Positions 44,619 to 55,388 of a stretch of DNA of 64,000 bases are shown one piece after another; positions within the stretch are counted from its first letter, which is position 1, and each line of letters opens with the position of its first letter. The position numbers and the translations under genes are program-made. This DNA is from Tubulanus polymorphus (Eukaryota; Nemertea; Palaeonemertea; Tubulaniformes; Tubulanidae). The DNA lies in assembly GCF_964204645.1 (NCBI RefSeq), contig NC_134031.1, positions 13,246,501-13,310,500 on the forward strand. Direction: 5' to 3'. The notes beneath the pieces were generated by a model. It was not told the DNA's origin. It was given only the letters and a program-made list of their open reading frames with translations, and did not search any database.

Positions 44619-44967
44619 TCTGATTTCGAAAAAACGAATAAGATGCCTTAGAAAAATCAATTACAAAATGCGAACGGCTAAGAATACTCAATTACAAAAT
44701 GCGAACGGGACCGAACAGAGAGAACCGTCGCCGAGAAATCTCTGAACCGGAACGGTGAATCGAATTGATGGGATTGAATCTCGGCAAAGAAAAGAAACCT
44801 CACCGTATTGGGAACGACGCTGGGCCGATCCCGGCAATCCAATCGTTATTTCTTCAAAAAACTCCTACTCTACAATTCTTCACCAAACACGTGCCGATGG
44901 GTTCGTTGAAACGAGAGAACACGCGATTAAAACGGGCAACCAGCTCAATGACATTAACCATGCCACC

Positions 44968-45090
44968 GCGCCAAGAATTATATGAGCGTACTTCCGGTGG
45001 CGCCACCGGCTGGTGGTAGTAGGCCAAGTTGAATTTCGGGCGGTTATACCAGCAAGCTAAGGTTACTGGCTAGTATGTTTCGCAGGGAAT
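44968..45090. repeat. DIRS right inverted terminal repeat
   Basis: CCAAGAATTATATGAGCGTA ... GGTTACTGGCTAGTATG, the complement of 40130-40247 with few differences. Confidence 0.88.
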
Positions 45091-45312
45091 ATATATGAAG
45101 GGAATACCGGGCTAAAAATCTACTTTCTAGTTAAGATATCATAAAATAAATCACTGCATTGGATTCCGTGAGACATTCTGAAGCTAGAACAGTGATTTGT
45201 AATTTAGTAGATTGCGTTTATCATGAGAGGTGCGGATCTGCACTTTTACCCGGATCTGCACTTTAACCATTCGTTCTTGTTTAGCAAACGAGTTGAAATT
45301 TTCTTTTTATTC

Positions 45313-46206
45313 AGTTGGCCTGAGTCAGTAACCTGTCTCAGTCATTAAGTTTCACGATCAGATATTTTCACATTCATTTGCATTGCAGTCCGATCTTACC
45401 ACCAACAATTGGGTAACTAACTGTTGGCTAGACTGTCTGTCACACCTGCTCTTCGTGCGACATTTTGGTCCGTAATTTCGTTAATAATCGGTTTATCTAC
45501 CTTTATTACGGACCTATTTGTTCAGTGATGAATTTACATTCAGAAATAAACAACAAATTTTACTTAAGTTGTTTTTGTTTGCATTTAGGAGCGATAGTTT
45601 ACTCAGCATATGCTCACGTAATGCCGAAAAATCCGCTCCGCGGACGCTCGGAAACGTTACAGTGACGTCATCACCTGCTCATTAGCACATCAAAATACAG
45701 TAGGTGGCGCACTGTGATGGGCCGAAAAAGCCATTTTTCAGCATTACGCGAGCGCATGCTAGGTAAACTATCCCAGATAGATGAAAACACAAACAAATCT
45801 ATGCCAGTTCATGATTTATTTCTGATTGCAAATTCCTTACTGAACAAATTGATGCATCACATTTACAGGTAGGCTAACCAGATTAATAACGAAATTACGG
45901 ACCAATATGTCGCACGAAGAGCAGGTGTGACTGACAGTAGTTCCTAGCGGTTGTGCTTCCCCAAACAAACAGCAGGGGAACCCGTAACGTAACAACGACT
46001 GGTATTCAGACTAACGTGGCTTTCAGTTATAGTAGTTACCTAATCGTTGGTGGTATTGGTAAGCTTTTTATAACCGGATGGGCTTATACCAGATTAATAT
46101 CGGATGGGCTTATAACATACCTCATGTGGTTTGTGAAAATATTCGATCATGAAACTAAACCACAGACAGGTTACTGACTAACCGTGGCTAAACTGTTGGC
46201 CTAACC
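45313..46206. mobile_element. TIR element with a nested MITE
   Basis: TTGGCCTGAGTCAGTAACCT and AAGTTTCACGATCAGATATT near 45320-45370 pair with AATATTCGATCATGAAACT and ACAGGTTACTGACTAACC near 46138-46185. The 45431-45941 MITE is inserted inside. Its right half (46033-46177) recurs at 54388-54512. Confidence 0.6.
45431..45941. repeat. CACACCTGCTC-family MITE, complete
   Basis: ACTGTCTGTCACACCTGCTC at the left pairs with GAGCAGGTGTGACTGACAGT at the right, arms of about 58 bp. A partial copy is nested at 32352-32699. Confidence 0.88.
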
Positions 46207-46339
46207 AACGCTTGTCTGAATACAAGTCGTTGTTACCGGTTCTCTTACAACGTCTGACGCTTAAGTATCATATAGGCTTATAGAGGTTAACTCCAACAAC
46301 TGATTTTAGTGTCAAATCAAACATTTGTACTAAAAAAAA

Positions 46340-47608
46340 CTAGGGGTCCAGGGACACCATGCCCACTTGGGAAGTGGTTTCAAATGCTCAACAATCTAAC
46401 AATTTCAACATTCAACGCCCCCTGGTGACCATTTACAAAAACCAATGACCTTGAAACTCACCACAATCATAGAACATGTTGACAGCTACGATTTTGTAAT
46501 TGTGATAACAAAATATGCCTCGTTACCAATTTAATATGGAAATACTAAGTCATTCTACTATTCAACGCCCCCTGGTGACCATATTCAAAACCCAATGACC
46601 TCGAAACTCACCACAATCATAGAACATGTCATGAACTACAACTTTGCAATTGATCATGGTAACAAAATATGCCTAGGTACCAATATAATAAGGAAATACT
46701 AAGTTATTCTACTATTCAACGCCCCCTGGTGACCATACAGAAAAACTTATGTCCTTAAAACTCGCAACAATCATAGATGATGTCATGAGCTACAACTTTC
46801 CAATTGATTGTGGTTACAAAATATGCATAGGTACGAATATAATAAAGAAATGCTAAGATATTGTATTATTCAACGCCCCCTGGTGGCCATATACGAAATC
46901 CAATTACCTTGAAACTCACCACAATCATAGAACACGTTATGAGCTACAACTTTCTAATTGATTGTGGTAGCAAAATACGCTTAGGTATCAATATAATGTG
47001 GAAAAACTTTTTCCCGCTTACGAATGAGTACTGGTGACACCAAGATGGCCGCCAATTGCGTCATAATTGGCTGATGAAAAATACCTGTCTCAGGTATAAA
47101 ACATCCCTTTCCAAAGAATACCCATCACAAATTGTAATGAGAAATGGCAAACCAGTAGGAAGCTACAGGACTCAGAATTTGGGCCAAAATTAACATTTTT
47201 GGGCACTAAAAAGGTCATAGGACGGCCATCTTGAGTCCGACCAACCCAATTTTTGTTATGTTGATGGGCCCTGGGGGGATTCACATATATCCGAAAGATC
47301 AAGGTAATTGATCAAAGCGTCTTCAAAATTTCCCTCAAAAAGTTCAAAAATGTGTAAAAAGTGCTGATTTTGACGAACAACAATGGCTGCCAGTCGGCCA
47401 TCTTGATTCTGACAGGGCCAGTTTTTGGGCTGAAGATGTGTCTAGGGTAGATACATGTGTAACCCAAATATCAAGACATTACCTTGAAGCGTCTTCAAAA
47501 CTTCCCAAAATAACTGGATTCCGTCAACGGATGGACGGACGCTACGACGGACGACGGACGAAAAGTGAACGCAATAGCCCGCTGGGACTAAAGTCCCAAG
47601 TGGGCTAA
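46340..47608 (+). mobile_element. GCCCACTTGGGA-family transposon, copy 5 (longest repeat tract)
   Basis: Intact ends (ACACCATGCCCACTTGGG ... AAGTCCCAAGTGGGCTAA). Internal units begin at about 46411, 46560, 46713 and 46867 (CAACGCCCCCTGGTGACC), a period of about 152 bp. The right half matches copy 4 almost exactly. Confidence 0.92.
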
Positions 47609-48050
47609 TAAATTAGTTGTTGATGAAGTTAGTTCATATTTGTATTGCTAGTTTGCCGTAACCCAATCCGTGTATCACTGAAAACCGGATTCTGTATACG
47701 TGTACTGTATGCTACGTGGTACTGATAGTCAAGCAGAAATAAACATCATATGTTCTGTTAAATATATCGTGTTTTGTCCTGTTTGCCGGACCTCGGAAAG
47801 TCAGCATTAGTTACCTTGTCGACTTTGAAAACCTGTTTTATAATAATATTTTTGATGATTTAAATCGCGAACCGGAGAGTTTATTGATTTGATTTGAATT
47901 GATTGCCACAATCGGGATTTCCAATACGGACTAAATTAATAAAATGTGAAAATTCAATATGCCTCTCTGAAATTACTCTTGGAATATCCCAAAAAGATCG
48001 TGGACAATAAAAAATAAATAGACTTTAGATGGCAACACCTTTTTATTGTA

Positions 48051-48492
48051 GCGCTTTTACGAAATTGAATCTGATTCGATTTAGCTAAATCCGATTCGAT
48101 GTCAGAAAACAAAAGGTTTAGTAAATCGAATCGTTTTTCGTAAATGAGTCGAATCGATTTGACTCATTTACGATCATCATCAATAATTCGGTCACCATTG
48201 ATGCCCATTTTCTTTCGAAAGAAAATGGGCATCAATGGTGACCGAATTATTGATAGATGATGGTCTTAAGCCCGCGGTCGAAGAGGACGCCATGTTGGAT
48301 TTCACTGACTAAATCGCCACTAACTTGCTCGCCGAGCAAGTTAGTCGATTTAATAAATCAATTTACTAAACCGCGTCCATAAACGAGTTGATTTACCAAA
48401 TCCGATTCACTAAACCGCGTGCCGTAAACGTGAAGCTTAAAATTTAAGTCCTACTTAAATCGATTTACAAAGATTCAGTTTCGTAAAAGCGC
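48051..48492. mobile_element. MITE with GCGCTTTTACGAAA ends and a long central palindrome
   Basis: The left end GCGCTTTTACGAAATTGAAT pairs with the right end ATTCAGTTTCGTAAAAGCGC. AATCCGATTC and ATTTAGTAAATC motifs recur inside. It encloses the perfect palindrome 48179-48254. Confidence 0.8.
48179..48254. repeat. 76-bp perfect palindrome
   Basis: ATCAATAATTCGGTCACCAT with the next 18 bases is followed immediately by its exact complement. The centre is TTTCGAAA, with no spacer. Confidence 0.97.
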
Positions 48493-48494
48493 CT

Positions 48495-50015
48495 TTGGTA
48501 TGACTGCAGTTTCTTTAGGTGTCCCTAATAATGGTTATGTTAGGTATGTTCATGTCCGTGCGGGGCGCCACTCTCGATTGTGACGACCATTATTGATTAG
48601 GAAAAGTGTGATGCGCGTTTTTTCTACGCGGTTTGACATCGCGTAGTAAAATCATTCATAAAACTTGTCTATCAATGCAAATGAGCTAAAATCTTTTGGA
48701 ATCAACCAATAAGATCGATCTTTATCACTTGGGGGTTGGTTTAGTGTATAAATCCGCATTTTAGTCCAAGAAAATAGAAATCGAAATATACCCTTTTTCA
48801 AGAGCAAAATTCGTCAGCTTAGGACCCGGAATAAGCAACGAATCATCAGGAATCGGAAGGTTTAGGATCTTAAAATTCAAATACTGAAGACCGCATGATT
48901 TTATTTCGTGTCGGGGCTGAGCGATCGCTGCCGGAAAAGTCGATGTCTAAGTTTTGCGTTGAAGCGAGCTATACAAAATGGCGGCCGGCACTTGTTATTG
49001 AATGACGACGCGCCGCGCTGCTCGTGATGAGATCAATATTCAACAATTATTCATCGGTCTAGCGGTGAATTATTGTACTTATTTTCCGATTCATAATTAT
49101 TCATCACTATATTTCTGAATATTAGGACAGATTTAGCGAAATGATCGGCAAAACGCCACTACGCTCCGGTCGGTAAAGCGGCTGTTGAAAAGGGAGGCGT
49201 CTAATGGGATGAATTGAGGCTTGTGACGGGCAAAAATAGAGGCGCGTGATGGGACAGTGAGGCTCCCGAGGGGATTTCCCAAAAGCAGCAAAATTGAAAT
49301 ATATATAAAATATTGTTGAAATTTAGCTCAAAACAAAACAAATGGATTATTATTTAGTTATTATTAGTAGTATTATTACTATTGCTTGGTTTATGTTTCT
49401 AAACTGATTGATTTTATTATGATATCATGAATATATTTCAAATTTCAGTTTTGAGCTAGGCCAAGCCTAATTTTCTGCTTTTCTTAACTAAAATTCATTT
49501 AGCAAATATATATAAAATTGGTATATTTAAATCAATTTGCAATAGGAGCCTATGGCTAATGACCTAACTGACAGGCCTTGATAATCATGTTTATTCATTT
49601 CAAAAATAATGTAGTGAAAAAAATAATTTCATCTGAAATCATATCAATATTTCACATTTTTTCTTGCCGTTACCATGGAAACCTAATAATAATAATCCAT
49701 ATAATAATAGATATTCCTAGATAAACTTAGGGCAAACATAAACTATTGATAACTAGTTATTCTATCCCCTTTCTACATCATAACTTTTGATCTAACATCA
49801 ATATTTTCATTATTTTACCATTTTTCGGCTGGTTTCCATGGAAACCATAGGCATTTGGAATCAGATAAAAATTTTGGGTCTTTCAACTGTCACCTGAAAG
49901 TGCTATGAGTGTATTGCTCTTTAAATTTCTAGTCTATCTCTTTTAGTTTAAGAGATATTGAAGTTTGTTTACATGAAATATTGCCTTCTTAGATCACAGT
50001 TTTTGTGTATTGAAA
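48495..50015. other. Intergenic, nothing recognised
   Basis: AT-rich non-coding sequence with scattered CCATGGAAACC motifs (49674, 49837). No splice-bounded coding segment seen. Confidence 0.4.
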
Positions 50016-50182
50016 CACAGGGGCTTGTAAACTGGCTTGGATTTTACTTCCGGGTTGTTGATAATCTCGCGAGAATGGCGCTAAATTTAAACTGCAAATA
50101 AATTCAAAATATCACAGAAATACCTCGTGTTGATGTTGTTTATTTATCCACTATAGAGTTTTGATAAACAATTGGCTGTTAA

Positions 50183-50573
50183 GGATCAGTATCAGCGGGC
50201 GCGACACCTTACTATATTAAAATAACAAGGGATGAAACGGCTTCGCTTTTGCCTGTGACCGTATTGATGCGGCGGAAACCACTGCGCATGCGCGGCAACT
50301 TTCCGAAAGGTTAAGATCAGTTCAAGTTCAATTGATTCTTCTCAAAAACCTATGTCAAGCCAAGGCAATCACACTTCTAAGGAAATTATCAATTTTTGAA
50401 TTGATGTAGAAAAACTATAATGTGTAGTTTGATTGACAGCTCACAAGCGCTCGGAAGTTGCCGCGCATGTGCAGTGGTTTCCGCCGCATCAATACGGTCA
50501 CAGGCAAAAGCGAAGCCGTTTCATCCCTTGTTATTTTAATATAGTAAGGTGTCGCGCCCGCTGATACTGATCC
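50183..50573. mobile_element. TTAA-flanked palindromic MITE B
   Basis: GGATCAGTATCAGCGGGCGC ... and its complement at the right, with inverted arms of about 120 bp. Flanked by TTAA at 50179-50182 and 50574-50577, as in piggyBac-type insertions. Confidence 0.88.
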
Positions 50574-50577
50574 TTAA

Positions 50578-51153
50578 CCCTTTCGCTGCGTACACGCTTG
50601 CACCGCCCCCTACATAAGGTATTTTCCGAAAAATTCGATTTTTTTCAAATTGTTTTTAACCCCGATTTTTCGCGTTTTTATCGAAGATTATGATGTTATT
50701 TAGTGAAAATCAGTAAAAAATCATACCAACAGCCTTTTCTGTAGGGGGGGGGCGTGTTGGGGGGGGGGTCAGGATGGGTTAGAAATTTTTTTTTTTCAGT
50801 TTTTCACCCAAGTGCCTATCTCAGTCTTTGGTGATTGATGATACGGTGTGGATGAAAGAAATTCAATTGATATGGGATATCCTTTTCCGCTGGTAGAGGT
50901 ACGTAAGTGGGGAGCCATCTCAATCCCGCGCAAATTACCATGTGCTCAACAGGCTGACAGCACCAACTACTGACGCATTTTCGCCATCTGTTGTTTAGAA
51001 AGCTAACTATCTTGTCTTACATGCGTTTCCATACTGTTTGCTGTGTACGCGTTCGAGTTATAAATCAATAGGTGCATGACGTTTCTACAACGTCATACGC
51101 ACAGCAAGTGTCACTCATATGACGTTTCCAAAACGTCACACGTAGCGAAAGGG
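50578..51153. mobile_element. TTAA-flanked MITE C
   Basis: CCCTTTCGCTGCGTACACG at the left pairs with CACACGTAGCGAAAGGG at the right. Flanked by TTAA at 50574-50577 and 51154-51157, sharing the left TTAA with MITE B. Poly-G and poly-T tracts lie inside. Confidence 0.85.
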
Positions 51154-51684
51154 TTAACAGCCAATTGGTTATCAAAACTCTATAGTGGATAAATAAACAA
51201 CATCAACACGAGGTATTTCTGTGATATTTTGAATTTATTTGCAGTTTAAATTTAGCGCCATTCTCGTGAGATTATCAACAACCCGGAAGTAAAATCCAAG
51301 CCAGTTTACAAGCCCCTGTGATTGAAACATGAACATGAAGACACTTTTCGCTCAAATTTTCAAACTTCAATTTGCGATATCTCAAAAACTACTGAAGATA
51401 ATTCAAAAATTTAAAAAGCATATTGTTATTTGAGCCCTCCCCATTCCAACAAGCTTTCTTTCAGTAAGCTATTTGAATTTTTTATGGATATAGCTAGTTA
51501 TGTACCTAACCTTACCATAACACTATTCTTTAATAACACTAGCGCCACCCAGTGGATAGGTGACCCAAACTGCAGTTAGACATACACACGTCTCAACAGA
51601 TCGGGCCTATATGCGTCATGTCACGATTCACACAGAACTCCATGAATCACACTTCACTTACCCGTTGGTTGTTTATCGATTGAT

Positions 51685-54110
51685 GTCTGTCTGCAGAGTT
51701 TCCAGAACCTGTCATGTCAGGTCTTAAGACCTGACATGACAGGTCTGACCTGTCATGTCAGGTCCCGAAAAAACCCAAACTCATGACAATATTTGACGAA
51801 ACGGCGAAATATCTAGGCATGTGTTAGATGAATGGAAGAACATTTTGAGTTGAATGAATATTCTGACCCGTCGTTAATATCGAAAATGATTCAACAATAA
51901 CGATAAGGAAAATGTTCTGACAAATAATTCATTTGAAAGGTTGATTTATAAGAAGAAAATATTTATGTGTAAACTATGACTTATTTCTGTATTAAAGGTA
52001 AAAAATAAGTTTCAGGCATAGATGAATTAATTAATGTAGAAATAAGAGCACATTATAAGAGAATATTTTCGCTAGATGAATCGAGGTCTTGATATTTCGT
52101 TTCCGCAATAAGACACTGAAAATTATCTGCTCACTATCACAGTTCGGCAACACTCCTCACTGTCCTGAAGTCCTGAAGTCTCACTATTTATATTCATTGT
52201 CTTTATGATGTACATGTAAAAGAGCCGAATGCAATATAGAGACTGATTTTATTGAGACTGATTTTAAATCAACTCATCAATTTAAAGCATGAAGTTTTTT
52301 TCTTATATCAGTTTTAATGCAGACCTGTCACCACAGGTCCCGAGAAGCTCTGTAAAATGGCGCGAGCTGCCGTGTGAGGTCTCGCTTCATAATTTCTGTT
52401 TTATAGTAACTTTAGATTAATTCTATCCATGATTAGCAATTGATATTATACTCTTTGCTATAAAGAGACCATAAGAATTAATGTTTTCCTTCATTTCATC
52501 AGTTTTAATGCAGACCTGTCACCACAGGTCCCGAAAAGCTCTGCAAAATGGCGCGAGCTGCCGTGTGAGGTCTCGCTTCATAATTATTGTTTTATAGTAA
52601 CTTAAGATTAACTCTATCCATGGTTAGCAATTTATATTATACTCTTTACTATATAAAGGTTATAAAAAGTAAAATTTTTTCAATTTCATCAGTTTTAGTG
52701 CAGACCTGTCACCACAGGTCCCGAGAAGCTCTGCAAAATGGCGCGAGCTGCCGTGTCAGGTCTCGCTTCATAATTATTGTTTTATAGTAACTTTAGATTA
52801 ATTCTATCCATGGTTAGCAATTTATATTATACTCTTTACTATAAAGAGACTATAAAAATTAATGTTTTCCTTCATTTCATCAGTTTTAATGCAGACCTGT
52901 CACCACAGGTCTCGAGAAGCTCTGCAAAATGGCGCGAGCTGCCGTGTCAGGTCTCGCTTCATAATTATTGTTTTATAGTATCTTAAGATTAATTCTATCC
53001 ATGGTTAGCAATTTATATTATACTCGTTACTATAAAGAGACCATAAAAAGTAAAGTTTTTTCCATTTCATCAGTTTTCAAGCAGACCTGTCACCACAGGT
53101 CCCGAGAAGCTCTGCAAAATGGCGCGAGCTGCCGTGTGAGGTCTCGCTTCATAATTATTGTTTTATAGTAACTTAAGATTAACTCTATCCATGGTTAGCA
53201 ATTTATATTATACTCTTTACTATATAAAGGTTATAAAAAGTAAAGTTTTTTCAATTTCATCAGTTTTAGTGCAGACCTGTCACCACAGGTCCCGAGAAGC
53301 TCTGCAAAATGGCGCGAGCTGCCGTGTCAGGTCTCGCTTCATAATTATTGTTTTATAGTAACTTTAGATTAATTCTATCCATGGTTAGCAATTTATATTA
53401 TACTCTTTACTATAAAGAGACTATAAAAATTAATGTTTTCCTTCATTTCATCAGTTTTAATGCAGACCTGTCACCACAGGTCTCGAGAAGCTCTGCAAAA
53501 TGGCGCGCGTTGCCGTGTGAGGTCTCACTAATTAATCAGTGTTATGTCTAATTTATCTATGTCAACTTATAAGCTTGGACTGAAATGTTTTTAAATTGTA
53601 TGTGCACTTGGTGAATTAATTATATTGCGAGTAATTAATAATAATATATAATAATATAGGGCCTAATCATAGTGAGTATAATGATTGTTATTAATGCTGA
53701 TTATGATTACATAAGGCACTACTAGTATCATTGCCTGATCTTGATATTTTCATGTTTCATGTTACAAAAAAATAAATTAATTGTAAAAATTTCTTTCAAT
53801 GTTCTCAAATAATTCACAATCATTGCATCTTTACAAGGCAAACATAAATTCTTAAATGAATTCATAACACATCATAGTTTGTTTTTTGTTTTTGAATAAT
53901 ATATTCAGAAAGCACTAAGATATGTTCTTTTTGTTTCTTATCGGCTATCATTTGTTTTAAATCCGCGCCTATCATATCTTCTAATCGCCTATCATCGGTT
54001 CAGTCATAACGATTTTCATTTTAGCAAATCGACCTGTCACCTGAGGTCCCACCTGTCATGTCAGGTCTTGGGCCCTGACATGACAGGTTCTGGAAACTCT
54101 GCAGACAGAC
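51685..54110. mobile_element. TIR element carrying a 190-bp satellite array
   Basis: The ends GTCTGTCTGCAGAGTTTCCA then GAACCTGTCATGTCAGG are perfectly inverted at the right (54074-54110). Further ACCTGTCATGTCAGGT palindromes follow at each end. The middle is the array at 52304-53528. No transposase. Confidence 0.9.
52304..53528 (+). repeat. Tandem array, seven units of about 190 bp
   Basis: Each unit contains CAGACCTGTCACCACAGGTC, AAGCTCTGCAAAATGGCGCG, AGGTCTCGCTTCATAATTA and TCTATCCATGGTTAGCAATT. Units start near 52318, 52511, 52701, 52891, 53081, 53271 and 53461. The CACAGGTC motif echoes the element's ends. ORFs of about 66 codons recur per unit but lack coding character. Confidence 0.95.
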
Positions 54111-54387
54111 CTAAATGTGTTTATCTACCATTCATTTATTGCGCCATTTCCGGGTTTCCCAATAAGTAAGCGCGCAATTCACGAACGAACGCTAATTCGA
54201 GGATCACGAAATCGGGCGCAAGTACTTATCTTTCTGAAGGCGGGCGACAAATCAAAATGTTCTTTAAAAAGGGCAAATACCGGGGTACCTCGTGTTGTAG
54301 TCTGAAGCTTTTTGTTGGGTTCTGAAAATTCTTTTGAAAACTTTAGAATGGACAGAGACACCCAAGAAGCCATCCTCCTCCCTCGGC

Positions 54388-54512
54388 ATAGTTAGTTACC
54401 TTATCGTTGGTAAGCTTTTTATAATCGGATTTATATCGGATGGGCTTATAACATACCTAATGTGGTTTCTGAAAATATCCGATCGTGAAACTAAACCACA
54501 GTCAGGTTACTG
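54388..54512 (+). repeat. Second copy of 46033-46177 segment
   Basis: TCGTTGGTAAGCTTTTTATA, ATCGGATGGGCTTATAACAT and GTGAAACTAAACCACAG are shared, with a small deletion here. Confidence 0.85.
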
Positions 54513-54516
54513 AATA

Positions 54517-54620
54517 CCCTCGGCAGGGATTCGAACCTGACCGGCGTCGGTACGACTCCCGGCACGAGGTGCGACAATCTTGATGCCATCAGGTTCAATC
54601 GCTGCCGGGGGAGGATGGCA
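54517..54620. repeat. tRNA-related hairpin / SINE-like fragment
   Basis: CGGCAGGGATTCGAACCTGA on one side and TCAGGTTCAATCGCTGCCGG on the other form an inverted pair around about 60 bp. Both halves resemble B-box ends of the SINE-like family, so this may be two head-to-head fragments. Confidence 0.45.
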
Positions 54621-54839
54621 AGAACTGTCCAAGTCCAAAGTTCAAATTCAAGTTCATAGAAGAGAACACGTACAACATAATGATATTTACAGTAACTGGG
54701 AAATGTTTGATGGATCAAAAGTCGTGCGCCATCGCTTCCCCCTACCCTGTTTACGGGGATGGAAATACGAGTCCTTGACCTACAATATGGCCTAAGTAGA
54801 ATATAAGTCCCACAATCACAGGATCGAAAAAGTTTTTAA

Positions 54840-55004
54840 AAAGTCGGAACTATCAAAATTTATCAAAAACCCGAATTTTTAAAACTAGGTGATATTGACC
54901 ATAGAAAGGAAATGTATTTGTTAGTTTATTGGAGGAGAAACGAAGGTTACCAATTGACACAAGAATTGGAATGGGAATTTATTAAAGCCGACTCAACTAT
55001 GTGA
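54840..55004 (+). pseudogene. Coding-like segment, unknown protein (part 1)
   Basis: An open frame with protein-like composition (KPEFLKLGDIDHRKEMYLLV, YWRRNEGYQLTQELEWEF) ends at TGA 55002-55004. A GTGACT donor-like site overlaps the end. It may be an exon joined to 55170-55370. Family not recognised; no start codon context. Confidence 0.35.
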
Positions 55005-55169
55005 CTGTCTTGATATTTGGTTTATTCTACCCTAGACATATCTGTAACTCGGTTAAACATATGATAACATTTTGAATTGTGTTACACTCATTGCAGATTG
55101 AGTGAAGTGAGCCGCTTTGTGTCGTTGCTCTTATCGATGCCAAGACACACAATGGGCGAAATAATTTAG

Positions 55170-55370
55170 GGTGGACCAGGCTGTGAACTTCGGCCGATAG
55201 AAGAGGATATACAGAAAGTCGAAAATGTGTCTGAAATTCTATTGAAAGAAATAGATAAGGATTTAAATCAAGATGGTGTCAAAAGAATTGCTGCAAGTTA
55301 TGCTTTGGTGTTAGCCTACTATTTGCCAAAAAGGCGAGTCCCCCATTTCCTGTGGAAATCTTTAATATAG
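55170..55370 (+). pseudogene. Coding-like segment, unknown protein (part 2)
   Basis: After an AATTTAG acceptor the frame reads GGPGCELRPIEEDIQKVENV, then SEILLKEIDKDLNQDGVKRI and ASYALVLAYYLPK, and stops at TAG 55368-55370. Helical, amphipathic and host-protein-like. A transposon of the GCCCACTTGGGA family begins 19 nt later, so the gene may be truncated by that insertion. Confidence 0.4.
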
Positions 55371-55388
55371 CAATTCAAAACAGTTTTT

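Larger units (their letters stand above)
40119..45090 (-). mobile_element. Decayed DIRS-type retrotransposon with inverted terminal repeats
   Basis: Terminal inverted repeats of about 115-125 bp lie at 40119-40247 and 44968-45090 (shared CGGTGGCGCCACCGG, GGCCTACTACCACCAGCC and complement). In minus orientation come a Gag-like region (42367-44618) and RT plus RNase H (40283-42261). No tyrosine recombinase or methyltransferase is visible, so the 3' half has been deleted. Frames are broken and the pol region is split by a foreign segment with a duplicated flank. Confidence 0.82.
39694..45265. mobile_element. Outer inverted-repeat element containing the DIRS copy
   Basis: GATCTGGGTAAAAGTGCAGA and TCCGCACCTCTC at the left pair with GAGAGGTGCGGA and TCTGCACTTTTACCCGGATC at the right (about 45227-45258). 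Adjoining bases are weakly matched for about 100 bp (CAGAATGTC on the left, GACATTCTG on the right). The DIRS-type element sits between these arms. Confidence 0.65.
50016..51320. mobile_element. Large inverted repeat split at a central TTAA by two MITEs
   Basis: Arms of 163 nt each at 50016-50178 and 51158-51320 (CACAGGGGCTTGTAAACTGG ... AACAATTGGCTG and complement). Removing the two inserts leaves GGCTG-TTAA-CAGCC at the centre, a near-perfect palindrome of about 330 bp. Confidence 0.85.

Noticed and set aside
43997-44623. Plus-strand Thr/Val/Pro-rich ORF
   Set aside because: It is the antisense shadow of the Arg/Ser-repeat Gag region of the DIRS element.
52304-53528. Possible CRISPR-like array
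   Set aside because: Whole units are similar, with no unique spacers, and the genome is eukaryotic.
52587-53551. Five similar ORFs of about 66 codons in tandem
   Set aside because: They repeat because the 190-bp satellite unit repeats; composition and frame have no coding character.
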